Shown here piece by piece: positions 40,846-53,160 of a stretch of DNA of 64,000 nucleotides (within the stretch, counting starts at the first letter, position 1; each line of letters begins with the position of its first letter). Under the pieces are notes generated by a model. That model made no database searches, had not been told where the DNA came from, and saw only the letters and a list, made by a program, of their open reading frames with translations. This stretch comes from Fomes fomentarius (taxonomy: Eukaryota; Basidiomycota; Agaricomycetes; Polyporales; Polyporaceae). The translations under genes and the position numbers were made by a program. The stretch lies in NCBI GenBank assembly GCA_022606135.1, contig JABYQN010000007.1, positions 1,550,001-1,614,000 of the forward strand, read 5' to 3'.

Positions 40846-42525
40846 ATGGATGATCTTGATGACATTCCGTACGCAGTTTGTACCGCTCTGCGAGACCGGA
40901 CGCGGCGCTAAGTTTTCGGGTACACGATAGAGAGCTTCTCGATACCACAACGCCTGAGGATGCCCCACGAGGGTTGTCGAATTCGATTGAGAATGCGGGA
41001 ACGGAGGGACATGAAAAGCCTCGCACGGTGCCTTTGACGATCATATGCGGGTTCCTTGGTGCCGGAAAGTCTACCCTCGTGCGGTGCGTGCTCATGATGC
41101 TCTCGGCTCCGATGTGAGAAGGAACGGGTAATCTGAGAGGACATGTAGGCGGATCTTGACGGAGCGGCATGGATACCGGATAGCGGTCATTATGAACGAG
41201 TTCGGGGATACGGCTGTAAGCATGGGTTCGCCTCATGCGCGAGGGGAATAAGCTGAGCGATATAGGATCGGCATTGCTGCAGGATATCGAAGGTATGCCC
41301 ATTCATCTTGCAATAATGTTCTACGAACTCGTATACGGGGTTCTCGCACTAACTCTCTGCGATTCAGCCAAGACGATCAACGTCTCTTCTCCCGATGACC
41401 CCTCTGAACAATCGGAAGAGTTCCTCGAGCTCGCTAACGGCTGCTTATGCTGCAGCATCAAAGACAGCGGAGCAGCTGCCATGGAAAAGCTCATGCAGCG
41501 CAAAGGTGCATTCGACCACATTCTGCTCGAGACAACCGGTCTTGCCGATCCCGGTACGCCCACCTCTGCCTGCACCTACCCACCTACGACTGACGTCATA
41601 GCACAGGACCCATAGCGTCCATGTTCTGGCAGAACGAAGAGTTCTCAATGGGACTCGGGCGCGACATACACCTAGATGGAGTTGTATGCGTAGTAGATGC
41701 CGTCTTCGGCCGCCAGGTACGTCTAACTTGTATGAACCTCGGTCGGACACTGTTTGTGATGATGAGCTTGCAGCAAATGGAAGAAGATCACGCTGCAGAC
41801 GGCATTGGGGAAAGTCTGCGGTAGGTACGCATTCTCTCTTCCCATATGACAATGGGTTCACGTACACTCGCGTCAGGCAAATCGCAGCCGCTGACGTCAT
41901 CCTCCTAAACAAAATCGACCTCGTCTCACCCAAAGAGGCGGATGGAACGGAAGCGACCATCCGAGGCATCAACCCTGCGGCGACGTTGCACCGTACCGTC
42001 CGCGGGGAGATCGAACTCAAGTACATCATGGGCGTCGATGCCTATGCCTCTCGCCAAATCCTCGACGAAACCCGCGCCCTAGCGCCATCGACGGCGAAAT
42101 GCGAGCACAAAGATCACGACACGCATACTCATGATCACCATGGTCACGACCATCCGCATGGTAAAGAACCCACACATTACGAGCTCCGTGGGATATCGAG
42201 CCTGCAGATCGACTGTCCCAAGCTCAGTCCGGTGCAGATGGACAAACTGGACGAGTGGATCCGGACTGTCTTGTGGGAGAGACAGGTCCCGGGGCGACCC
42301 ACGAGGGAAGCAGGGACGGTTGAGGTCCTGCGTTGCAAGGGTCTATTCGTCACGGAGAGTGGAGAGCTACATGTCCTCCAAGGGGTGAGAAATCTGTACG
42401 AAATCTCGCAGGTGGAGGGCGAGGAGGCGCTAGGTCTGCCAGATACTGGGAAGTTGGTGTTCATCGGCAAAGGGCTTGATGAGGATGTGAGGTATAGTTT
42501 AGAGGAAGTACTTAAGAATGCATAG
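40846..42525 (+). CDS. ZNG1: G3E-family zinc metallochaperone GTPase (COG0523/CobW)
   Basis: P-loop GTPase of the CobW/ZNG1 group, which hands zinc to client metalloproteins such as methionine aminopeptidase. Eight exons sum to 420 residues. The Walker [22 protein letters not shown] switch region, metal-binding GCLCCSI (CxCC), [12 protein letters not shown]alker B region and NKIDL guanine-specificity motif are all present. A His/Asp-rich loop ([16 protein letters not shown], about residues 280-300) should bind zinc, and a CobW C-terminal domain follows. Exon 4 is only 10 nt (41283-41292) and supplies DIE. The N-terminus lacks the CPELVP docking motif of the human enzyme, so the client is uncertain. 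Confidence 0.9.
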
Positions 42526-42952
42526 GATGCTGAAATCGACTTCCACGGGTCACGGGCAATAATTCGTATGACTGGCTGAAAATGTTTCGACCACGGCATT
42601 GATACTCTGCATTTGATTTCTTCTGCTCTTGACAGGTAAGGATATGCCCGCATGCTTGCTAGACAGTCATCGATGTCACAATTCAAATCAATGACACCGA
42701 ACGGACACAACGTACGTGTCGGGCGTAGCGGGTGCGCGTCGACTGAAATTTAAACCTTCGCGAGAGTGATACATCCCGAAGATGACCTCTCGGGATTCTG
42801 GGAACTGCGACATGTGTCAGAGACTATTTTGGATGAACTCAATCTGTCAACCGGTAAGAGCACATACCCGAACGCGTCCGAGACGCACGACGTCCCAGTC
42901 AGACTGGCAGGGGCGTCTCTCTTCAAGAAAATTGCAACAAACTGCAGGAACG
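42526..42952. other. Intergenic, convergent 3' flanks
   Basis: The stretch lies between the G3E stop and the YAE1 stop. Nothing recognised. Confidence 0.5.
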
Positions 42953-43668
42953 TCAACTCCATTGTAGCGCCAATCCGAGGCCCTGCGCGATGGACAACAA
43001 ACGTCGCTTCAGCTGAGCAACGTCCTCTGCTGTCGGCCTTGCAGGAGCCGGAGCCGAGGCGGAGCTTCCACCACCGGGCGCGCTGAGTTGCGCCATGAGG
43101 TCCTCGAGCCTCTCCACATCGCGTTTATCCTTGAGCTCTTCGTTGAGCTTTGTGGGATCTGCAAGGTCCGCCCCATCGTCGTCCTGATCCATCGGTCCAG
43201 AGGACTCGAGGTGCTCGCGGGCGTGTGCGATCGCTTCGAGGTCTAGGGGCGCGATGTCCGAGAAACGCACGTTCGCGAGGGCCGCCGCGATCTCTCGGAC
43301 TTGCGCGAGGAGGGAAGCGTTGTCTTGGATAAGCGACGAGGATATAGAGAAAGAGGGAGGGATAGTAGCGGGGGCGCGAGATAGAAATGCGAGGAAGGCG
43401 GAGCAGAGCCCCCGGAGGATGCCTAGCTCGCGTCCGATGGGTGCGCCGACTTGCGCAAAGCCCTCGTCAAAACCTTGCTGCAGGGCAGATTCCTTGCCGG
43501 CTGTGATGCCTTCCCGGTAGCCGGCCTGCAAGGAAATCTTCCGTTGGCGAAGATGTAGAGGGAGACGTGGATCGACATACGTACGTTGGTGAAGTCTGAG
43601 GAGATTTTGTCCCATTCTGCATCGCGCAGTGCCGTGGGGTCGCTGCTCCAGAACGCCTCGTCATCCAT
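42953..43668 (-). CDS. YAE1: Yae1-family protein (cytosolic Fe-S targeting)
   Basis: In yeast, Yae1 with Lto1 recruits the cytosolic iron-sulfur assembly machinery to the ABC protein Rli1. Two exons (43668-43585, 43525-42953) give 218 residues. The exon junction leads into the family's Gly-x3 repeat: AGYREGITAGKESALQQGFD then EGFAQVGAPIGRELGILRG, the Yae1 N-terminal domain. Upstream residues DDEAFWSSD match the acidic Trp-containing start common in Yae1. The C-terminal half is helical and acidic. A role as Lto1 instead is less likely because of the long C-terminus. Confidence 0.85.
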
Positions 43669-45524
43669 GTGTTGTGAGACTTTCGTGATGTACTAAAGTT
43701 TTTTCGGTGCTGATTCTGTTGCTGTTGACGATGTGAGTACAGGACAGGATGATGTCGAAGACTATAGTCTATTAGCGTTAAGATGGTGCGGCTAGTAAGT
43801 AGTGGCAATCGATGACGTCAAGCGCTTCAGTTTGATCCATAGCTAGATCTTGACCAGCTCCGTCGTCTTCGACCCTGTCGTCCGTTTGTTTGGGTCTTTC
43901 GTCGAAGATGACACGAAAGTACAACGAGGAGGAGGATGCTGAGCGGGCGGAGCTTGAACAGACGGGGTAGGCTATCGACCCCAAAGAAGAAAAAGATTTT
44001 CGTATCTGACATGCTTGTACGTAGTCGGGCTCAGGTCTATCCCGGTTGTCAGTAGGCCCGCCCAATGTCTGCCTAGGGGAGACTATCTGACATGTAAAAT
44101 TGGATGGCCATGATCTGAAGGTAGGCTGTATCGACCTGCCATGTTCGTGAGCCACGCTACCTAACTGCTATGCTCTTCCATGCGTAAGACCTGCTCGTGA
44201 GTACCGGTGCCCCATATGCATCATTGGTATTCAATACGGAACATGCGCCTTATACTTGATTCACCAAGTGCAATGTCGCGACCGATGACATACATATACT
44301 GAATGATAATTGACCCAAACTAAAATCATAAATGTGCCCATCGAAAGCTATGAGGTTTCTTCTCCATGCGTTCCGCATAATCCGCCTCCGAATCTGTTGC
44401 GTGGCATCGACACGTTCGACCCGGATTATAGCATTAGCCGAGTCGGCCCACACTCTTCTGACGTTGCTTGGACGGAATGGAGTTCCAACAGACTCACAAA
44501 GCGGCGTTTCAACTATGTAAGTCCGGCTTTCTTCCATCCTCACATAACTTGATTGCAATCCAGGCCGGCCTCGTCTCGTTAAAGCAGTGATATGGGTGAC
44601 TGCAGTTGTCTCCGTCATCGTAGCGTCTTCTCGAAGTGGGAAATCAGTCCATATGGCTCACCTCCTTTAAGGGACGAGTATAATAAAAAAAGAATGTGGA
44701 GTCAGTCACCACGATGCCACAGCGCAGGAATCGGACGATTTTCGTAACTCAAGATGACAGGGTGGGATCTCAGGTAGACTCGCGAACGGGGGCGGGAGCA
44801 AACATGGGCGACCCTAGCTTATAGCTCCAGCTACAGGTCAGCCAAGCTGCATAGCATAACAATAAATGTGTCAATTAAGCAGCGCTTTCCGCAGAAGGTG
44901 GAAGAACATCCGCCGAGTTTGCTAGTGCTCTGCCGCTCTGCCAGTTGTAGTGTACGTATAGGCAGCCGAATCCCGATCGTGTCAGGAACATCCCGCAGAG
45001 CTGCGAACAGTACTTACCTATGACCTCCACGGCCGCCTTCTGACCATGACGGTCTGACGTAGTGGATAATGGAAGGCAGTAGTCATTCCCGTTTGGACGC
45101 GTTTGTGCGTCTCCCGGCTGAGAAAAGTCTGATAACATGGGAGAGATCGTCCGACAGCCTTTCAGGAGTGAGCGTACAATTCCACTGCATCAGCCTACAT
45201 AGCAAAGAGCGATCTCAGTGCAACGCTCAACTTGTAGATCGGCGCGGACGAGATCTGAAACGATAGCCGTGGCAATGGGGGACGGAGAGGGTGGAGACTC
45301 GCACTGCTCGCAGCTCGGGAGGTTGATGTGCGATGACATAAGCCGGAATAGTCACTGCCGTCGCACGACCTGCCGAATTTGGGATCATCTGGAGGACGAT
45401 ATAACCGCCTTGCTGTCTGCAACTCGCCTTCAGCTTCAACTGCGCCAACTTTTCCCCGTCCCTACCCTCCCTCCCTCTTCTCTTCTCCTTGCCTTGTCGT
45501 CGACACCCGTATTGTCGACCGACC
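43669..45524. other. Long intergenic region upstream of P450 reductase
   Basis: About 1.85 kb without a supported gene. Frames on both strands are short and featureless. The last 70 bp before the reductase ATG form a CT-rich tract typical of strong fungal promoters. Confidence 0.45.
45400..45404 (+). promoter_or_regulatory. TATA-like box of P450 reductase gene
   Basis: TATAA within GATATAAC lies about 125 bp before the ATG at 45525 and is followed by a CT-rich tract. Confidence 0.35.
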
Positions 45525-47877
45525 ATGGCTTCGTCATCCGATGTCCTCGTCCTCACCCTCGGGGTGATCCTCGCTGCACTGTATCTGCTCCGTGATCAGC
45601 TTTTCGCCGCGTCCACGCCCAAATCTGTCCCCTTGTCTTCGTCGAAAGCAAGTGCTGGCGGAGGCAACCCAAGGGACTTCATAGCGAAGATGAAGGAGGG
45701 CGTAAGTGTCAAAGGTCCACGAGTACGCGTGCATGATCCTAATTACATGCAACGTGGCCGCAGAAAAAACGCATCGTCATCTTCTACGGCTCCCAAACAG
45801 GTACTGCAGAGGAGTATGCCATCCGTCTCGCGAAGGAGGCCAAGCAGAAGTTTGGCCTCGCATCTCTCGTCTGCGACCCGGAGGAATACGACTTCGAGAA
45901 CCTTGACCAGATCCCCGATGATTGCTGTGTCTTCTTCGTCATGGCTACCTACGGCGAGGGCGAGCCCACCGACAACGCGGTCACCCTTTGCCAGAACCTC
46001 TCTGACGACACCTTTGAGTTCTCCAACGGCGAACACAAGCTCGAGGGCCTCAAATACGTCGTCTTCGGTCTCGGTAACAAGACGTACGAGCACTACAACC
46101 TCATTGGTCGTAACGTCAACGCCGACCTCCAGAAGATGGGCGCCATTCGTATCGGCCAGCTTGGAGAGGGTGATGACGACAAGAGCATGGAAGAGGACTA
46201 TTTGGAGTGGAAGGACGGAATGTGGGAGGAGTTCGCTCGCCTCATGGGTGTCGAAGAAGGCCAGGGTGGGGATTCACCCGACTTCGTAGTCACAGAAGTC
46301 GAGGACCACCCGCCCGAGAAGGTATACCTTGGTAAGTCACATTGCATCGTTGAACTGTGTTAAATCTGCTGACCGCCAAATCAGGCGAGCTTTCTGCTCG
46401 TGCTCTCACTCGGTCCAAGGGTATCCATGATGCCAAGAACCCGTACCCCGCCCCCATCACCGTTGCCCGCGAACTCTTCGCTGAGGGCGCTGACCGGAAT
46501 TGCATCCACGTCGAACTCAACACTGAGAACTCTGGTATCACCTATCAGCACGGTGACCACGTCGGCGTTTGGCCGTCGAACGCGGAAGCTGAGGTCGAGC
46601 GTCTCCTTTGTGCCCTCGGTCTCCACGATAAGAAGGACAAGGTCATCCAGATCGAGAGTTTGGACCCTGCTCTTGCCAAGGTGCCCTTCCCGGTCCCCAC
46701 TACATATGTCACCGTCCTTCGTCATTACATAGATATCAGCGCGGTTGCCGGTCGTCAAATCCTTGGCGTATTATCGAAGTTTGCTCCAACTCCCGAGGCG
46801 GAGGCTTTCCTGAAGAACCTCAACACGAACAAGGAGGAGTACAACACCATCGTTCACAATGGCTGTCTGAAGCTCGGCGAGGTCCTCCAGCTGGCCGCGG
46901 GCAACGATATCAGCGGTTTCCCCACGCCCGAGAACACCGCTGCTTGGACGATCCCATTCGACATCGTTGTCTCCTCAATCCCTCGTCTCCAGCCTCGGTA
47001 TTACTCGATTTCCTCAAGCCCTAAGCTCCACCCTCATTCTATTCACATCACTTGCGTCGTCCTTAAATATGAGTCGATTCACAACGACCGTGTCAAGGCA
47101 CGCTGGGTCTTCGGTACCGGCTCGAATTTCCTCCTCAACCTCAAGTATGCTGCCAATAGCGAGGAGGCACCATTGGTTGACAGCGCAACCGAGCCTGCTC
47201 GTGTTCTGACTCCGAAGTACGCGATCGAGGGTCCTCGTGGCGCGTACAATCAGGAAACCGTCTACAAGGTCCCCGTCCACGTCCGTCGTTCCACTTTCCG
47301 TTTGCCAACGAACCCGAAGAGCCCAGTCATCATGATTGGTCCTGGTACTGTAAGTATTACGTGTCATGTCTTGACATATGCTGACAATGATGGCGTATAG
47401 GGCGTGGCGCCGTTCCGCGGCTTCGTGCAGGAGCGTGTTGCAATGGCCCGTCGTACGATCGAGAAGAACGGCCCAGAGGGTCTCGCCGACTGGGGTAGCA
47501 TCCGCCTGTACTTTGGTTGCCGGACTTCGACGCAGGACTTCCTTTACAAGGACGAATGGCCCGAATACGCAAAGGAGCTTCACGGCAAATTCACACTGCG
47601 TACCGCGCTCTCGCGCGAGGTCTACAAGCCCGACGGCAGCAAGATCTACGTACAGGATCTGCTTTGGGAGGACCGCGAGACTGTCGCGGACGCGATCCTC
47701 AACGGCAAGGGCTACGTGTACATATGTGGTGACGCGCGCAGCATGAGCAAAGCCGTCGAGGAGACTCTCTGCAAGATCCTGGGCGAGGCCAAGGGCGGCA
47801 GTGCGGAGGTAGAGGGCGTTGCGGAGGTCAAACTGCTCAAGGAGCGGAGCAGGTTCTTGACCGATGTCTGGAGCTGA
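45525..47877 (+). CDS. CPR1: NADPH-cytochrome P450 reductase
   Basis: ER-anchored diflavin reductase that passes electrons from NADPH through FAD and FMN to microsomal P450s. Four exons (45525-45701, 45764-46331, 46385-47349, 47401-47877) sum to 728 residues, the standard length. An N-terminal membrane anchor (VLVLTLGVILAALYLL) precedes the FMN domain (IFYGSQTGTAEEYA, MATYGEGEPTDNA, FGLGNKTYEHYN). The FAD domain has PRYYSISSS, and the NADPH domain has GPGTGVAPFRGF, YFGCRTSTQDF and YICGDAR. The protein ends DVWS with the aromatic Trp that stacks on FAD. White-rot fungi carry many P450s and usually one such reductase. Confidence 0.97.
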
Positions 47878-48273
47878 GTGGGAGGCGGGTCGTGTTGCGT
47901 TATTCGCTATGGGCTTTGTGTGCGCAATTACAGTAGATACATACACATACGTATACAGTCGACTCTCATTTGCTGTCTGGCTCGGGTTTCTTTTGTCTCC
48001 TTTATAGCATAATCGAGCTCTCCTCTGTCCACTAGAGCGGTCGGTGCGACGGTTGACAATGGCATGGAATATATGAATGTTGTACTGTACCGTGTTCTCA
48101 ATGTCAGAGCAGGACGATGGCAGTGCTGGCGGGTCGACGTCGGCGTCGGCGGGTAACGGAGGACTTCGGCATTCCGAAGAATGCGGAAATGTGCTTGAGA
48201 GACCACTCTTCCCTGACTGCCACCCTCTCCGCCTGTTCTCCGCCCACGCGCCCTTGAAACCGCGCTGACGGTC
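47878..48273. other. Intergenic, tandem genes
   Basis: The 396 bp hold the reductase 3' flank and SHE9 promoter. No element recognised. Confidence 0.45.
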
Positions 48274-49570
48274 ATGTACCGTCGTGCTCTCTGGACACCA
48301 ACATCTGTAATACGACCACTTGCTTTCTACACCGCTACGCCTCGATCCACGCTATGCTATAGATCGATTCCTAATTCCCTATCACGCTACTACTCTACAC
48401 CAGTTCAACCTCCGGATCACAAACAAGGACCGCCGCCTCCTACAGAACCACCATCATCACCAGACGACGCAACGTCTTCTCTAACAAAGGCTTCTGTGAC
48501 TTCGCCAGAAACAGAGCCTATAGCAAGCGCCAGCGAGAAGAATGCTAACGTCGACCAGCTCAACGATGTGAAGATCCGCGTCAAGGAATGGAGCCACGAC
48601 ACGCTGAAGGATATGCGTCAGTATAGCGATGATTTTACGGCGAGAGTCGCGCGGAGCTTTGCTCAGCTCGGGAGAGAGCTGAACAAGGTGACGGGGTATG
48701 AGGAGATTGAGGTGCTGAAGCGGAAGGTCGTCGAGCAAGGTGCGTTTGCCACCTCACACACGCATGCATGGACGCCTCCTCTGACCTATATGCTGCAACC
48801 GGCCTGTGCTATGGTGCTGCTCAGAGGCTCGAATATACAACACGCGAGAGGCTGCTCGTCAAGCTAAGGACGCGCACGACGCGGCGGTGTTGCAGCGCGC
48901 CCAGTCCCAGCGCGAAGTGAACGACCTCCTGCAGCGCAAGTCGCACTGGACGGACGAGGACGTGAGCCGGTTCACGACGCTCGTGCGGGAAGACCACGGG
49001 CGGGAACAAGACGAGTCCCGCGCGAAGGTGGCCGCGGCGGCAGCGGAGGACGCGGTCGAGCGCGAGTTCAGCGAGCTCATGCGCGTCATCCTCAACCGCT
49101 ATCACGAGGAGCAGGCGTGGTCGGACAAGATCCGGAGCGCGTCGACGTACGGGCAGCTCGCGGTGCTCGCCCTGAATCTCGCGGTGTTCGTGCTCGCGAT
49201 CGTGCTCGTCGAGCCGTGGAAGCGCCGCCGGCTCGCGCAGACGTTCGAGCGCAAGGTGGAGGAGATGAGTGCGCGCACCGAGGCCGCGTTCGAGGAGAAG
49301 ACGTCCGCGCTCGCGGGGAGGATGGACGAGCAGGCGAGGATGCTTGGCGCGGTGCTGGAGACGGTGCATCTGGCGACGCAGGTGGCCGACTCGGAGTTGG
49401 CCCAGGGTGTCCAGGTGGAGGAGGGGGCCGCACAGCCTACGCAACCGGAGAAGGGCGGGCGAATAGGTGCGGTGCCTATTACGAGCGAGCAGGGGATGTT
49501 GCTGGTCGCAACGGCGAGTGCGGCTGCTGCTGGGGTCATTGGCTGGCTTGCGCGTAGTTGGTACGGATGA
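48274..49570 (+). CDS. SHE9: Mitochondrial inner-membrane protein She9/Mdm33
   Basis: Inner-membrane protein needed for normal mitochondrial shape and fission. Two exons (48274-48739, 48825-49570) give 403 residues. The N-terminus is Arg/Ser/Thr-rich without acids, as in a mitochondrial presequence, followed by a Pro/Ser linker. A coiled-coil region follows (RVKEWSHDTLKDMRQYSDDF, then EARIYNTREAARQAKDAHDA and RKSHWTDEDVSRFTTLVRED). A first membrane segment, LAVLALNLAVFVLAIVLV, is followed by a second coiled coil, and a C-terminal hydrophobic segment (LLVATASAAAAGVIGWLA) ends it. This two-membrane-segment layout matches the family. Confidence 0.87.
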
Positions 49571-51277
49571 CAGGCAATAGATCAGGTTCGTCGCACTTCG
49601 TTCTTGCTCCTCAACTGCTCGTCGCCCGATGCCTTTATGGATTATCGATACTCATGATGTGTACGTGCAACTATCCCTCATCACTTTCCGTCTGCTCGTA
49701 TGCATCCCTATCCAACCGTCTGTAAGGTCTCTCTCGCGTGCATGTTGTTTCCCCGATGCGATTCGTGGCATGGAGGTGAGTAGAATGGCGTTGTTGTTCT
49801 CCTCCCTAAATCTTCTGATGACGAAACCCAATAGATTAAGAGTGGGCCCCAGAAGAACCTCCCTGGCTTCCGCGAATGTCATTCAATGTTCATAGAGATG
49901 AGAGATGCGTAGGATACCAACATCTCACCATCCCTGGTTCGGCGTAAATGTGGTTTGGTCTACTTCTGCGTAAGGGTAGATTGCGGTCGTACCCCGATGA
50001 ACAAGTCGGCTCCTGTCAGCCTCAGGGCAGACGCCATCGTCGCTCAAGTAACATCGCCTACTTACCGCCGTCGCAATAATCTACCGGGTTTGGGTCTTGG
50101 AACGCGATGCCATCTTCAGCTCTGGATCCTCCGCGCGCAGAGAGTAGATAGACAAGGCAATTCCCCTCTGGGCCTCTTCACTGCAGAATACTCCGCCCGT
50201 TTCATCAACCTGGACCCCTCATGAAATCGGAGTTACGCGTTCTAGCGAGTTCTTCCCAGTTCTCCATCTACGCTGTGGAAGTTGAGGAGGAATAGTCAAA
50301 ATAGCAACGGGTATGTCAATCATTGGAATTTGTCCCGGATGCTTCGTTTGTCTTCGTCTTCTAAGTTCTGATGTCGCGTTGTGCGCTCAGGTTGCTGGAT
50401 CTCCCAACTCTTCTTTTGGAGTCAGTTTGATGCGGTCTGGAGTGCGTGTGAGTAGAATTCAATTTATGATGTTCTGAACATTGGACCTCAAAAGAAGTAC
50501 GTGTTTAAAGATCGTCAATGGCCATCCTCATGGCATGCACCTGTCCATCGGCCCAACCTGGCGGTCTTGGCCAAGCGCACGGAATCCGTCAGGTTCGTTC
50601 CCCAACTTGCCTCCACCAGGCGATCATGATACCCTCAGGGAGATTGCAATATGTTGAACAGGATTTGTTTGCTCGTCGCATACACCTTCCGGGTGGAGCG
50701 GCGATGTGATGCACCGTCGTGGCGCTTTGTGCGACGTCACCCTGAAAACTCAGGTTTGCCGCTGAACGTCTGGGAAGCCAACGGACGGTTCCGAGGTTGA
50801 GGACAGCTGCGAGCAAACATTGGTACATGCGATATGATCGTACGCCATGCCCAAAGTTCAAACGTTAAGGGAGTCAAGTTGCCTCGTGTTTTGCCAGCGT
50901 TCTGAATTGATTCTGGATTAGACACATAAGCGCCATGTTCTCCCACCGCTTCCGTCGTTCTGCGTCTCGACTCTGCGCCACAAGCGAGCCGCTAGTGAGG
51001 GCAAAAATGGACACGCCGTCTTCCTGGCATTCTCATATGCTGGCATCGAAGCTCGACCGTAGTCCCACTTCCTCGTTGCATCCGCCACGTAGGACGGAAG
51101 GCGCCGACAACGTTACGGAATGTCCGTTCAATAGGCTAGTTTCTGGCGATCTTCGGCGAACGGCGAAGTTGACATACCTCTGACCAACGGGCGAGCTCAA
51201 TCGGCGCTTTCGTTCACTATAAGGAGCTCCCCTCGCGTAATGAGATTTCGTCTCAGACCAACCCTGCCCCTCGGACT
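49571..51277. other. Long intergenic region before the accessory cassettes
   Basis: About 1.7 kb with no supported gene. It separates the housekeeping block from the duplicated DUF6534/GMC region. Confidence 0.45.
51228..51234 (+). promoter_or_regulatory. TATA-like box of DUF6534 gene 1
   Basis: TATAAGG lies about 45-50 bp upstream of the ATG at 51278. Confidence 0.3.
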
Positions 51278-53065
51278 ATGGCCGATGATCCCTCACAACC
51301 GCCCGTGTCGAGTGAGGTTCTCCTCCGGTATGTGTACAAATTCCGTAAGCCGGCACATCCAAGCTCATTGTATGCTTCACACAGTATCGGACCAATTGTG
51401 CGTGCGCATGCAATGCAGCCTCTCCCACCCCACAACACCCCATTATACACAAGACTGACTGACGCCCTTCCAGCTCATAGGTGCCCTTCTCTCATGGATG
51501 CTCTTCGGCATCTCTATTGTGCAGCTCTGTGCGTCCGCCCCTCCGCTCTCTTAGTTGCGACGTCCGATAAATATAGCTGACCGGCGGTACCTCCCCGACG
51601 TTTGTCAGACATCTACCATGTGTCGTTCCCACGAGACCGGCCGGCGATTTGGATATCTGTGTATACCATATTCGCGCTGGACATCTTCCAGAGCATCGTC
51701 GTCGCGTCTGAGGCGTGGCAGACGCTCTGTGCGGGCTGGGGTCGCCCCATCAACCTCCAATTCCCCGGGTGGACGTTCACTGGGCTGCCGATCGTTTCGA
51801 GTATAGGTGGGTGCCTCGCTCTCGGTCGAAGGTGAATGGGGCCGAAATATCTCGTCCGTATAGTCTCCACTTGGGTGCAGTTCTTCTATGCACATCGGAT
51901 ATACCGGCTCAGTAAATGGAGAGTCATCCCTATAATCATCATGATCGTGAGTTTCCTTTTGTCGGGATGTCTCGGTTCGCCATCGACATGTTGACCATCC
52001 ATCCCACTAGACCGCGCTTGCTCAAGCAGGGGGAGCATGTGCGATTGCTATCTCAGTAAGCGTCGTCTCCTGGTACGATGTACTCTCGCTGACCCGGCTT
52101 CGTGTAGTTCATCTGGCTAAAGGACATCGAGCGATTGCATGACACCAACATGTTCGCTCGAACCATCGTGCGTCCGCATCCGACTCTATTTTCGAATGAT
52201 TACTCACCGCGTGGCAACAGGTCTGGCTCGGTGGCAGCGCTTTCACAGATATAGTATGCGGTATTCGCTGGCAGTATGACTACAGACTGACACCGGGTCT
52301 CGGGTCGTCAACCTTTGACAGACAATCATGTGCTCTATGGTCTACCTGGTTCGTGTGAATGATGTTTTCACCTAGCTGCGCACGGTAGTGAAGCTAACTC
52401 CACATCCCTGCAGCTGTACAACGTGAAACAGAAGACGAGGTCGTTCGAGCGAAGTAGCCTCATGGTCAACCGACTTATCAAACTGACCGTCGAAACGGGA
52501 TGCGCATGCGCCATCTCCGCGGTACTGGAGCTCGGGTTCTTCCTCGGGATTCCGTCAACGAATATTCATTTAATCATGTGGGTATCCCTGAAGCGCCTGG
52601 AATGGTCGTGCTCTGACGAAGCTCTCACCCTCAGCGCCCTCATATTGAGCAAAAGTAAGATACTTACTCAGGTGACTGACATGGGCCGTCGTCACTGAAG
52701 GAGCTGTCACAGTCTACTCAAATACGCTCATGACCTCACTCAACTCGCGTGCGCACATCGGGCCTCGAGCCTACCATTTATCCGCTGCGTCGAGCATGCA
52801 TTTCAGAAGCGTCGACACGGAGACGGAAGGAGACGTCACCTCGCGTGGTGCTGTTGCATCGGGGGTTACGGAAGACTCCACGGCGGCGTCGGGGAAGTCG
52901 GGCGTCGACGTCAAATATGTGCAGGTCAGCAGCGTCTGCTATAAATAGGACGGTGGCTGACTATCGTTCATTGTGCTGCAGAGCTGGGATGTCGAGATGG
53001 ACGGTGTCCAGACGATGCACCGGCAGAGGGAGGAGCCTAAGATTGCCAGTGGGACAGAACCGTAG
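51278..53065 (+). CDS. DUF6534-type seven-helix membrane protein, copy 1
   Basis: Predicted integral membrane protein of the mushroom-expanded DUF6534 family; function unknown. The start MADDPSQPPVSSEVLLR leads into short exons that each encode roughly one membrane helix: LIGALLSWMLFGISIVQL, the family motif YIYHVSFPRDRPAIW, SVYTIFALDIFQSIVV, WGRPINLQFPGWTF, WVQFFYAHRIYRLSKWRV, ALAQAGGACAIAIS, and later LMVNRLIKLTVETGCACAIS. The cytosolic tail is Ser/Thr-rich and ends at TAG 53063-53065. It is followed by a GMC oxidoreductase, as in copy 2. About ten introns of 45-65 bp are inferred, so edges are approximate. Confidence 0.82.
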
Positions 53066-53160
53066 TCAGGTGACAATCTCGAACGGTTCGCGAGGGGACA
53101 TTGACTCGGACTTTGAGTGTGCAGATGGCTTGCAATTAGTAATCACTGTTAGTAGGTAGG

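Noticed and set aside
48821..49444. A 207-residue Arg/Leu-rich minus-strand frame
   Set aside because: Antisense of the SHE9 second exon, whose coiled coil and membrane segments are convincing.
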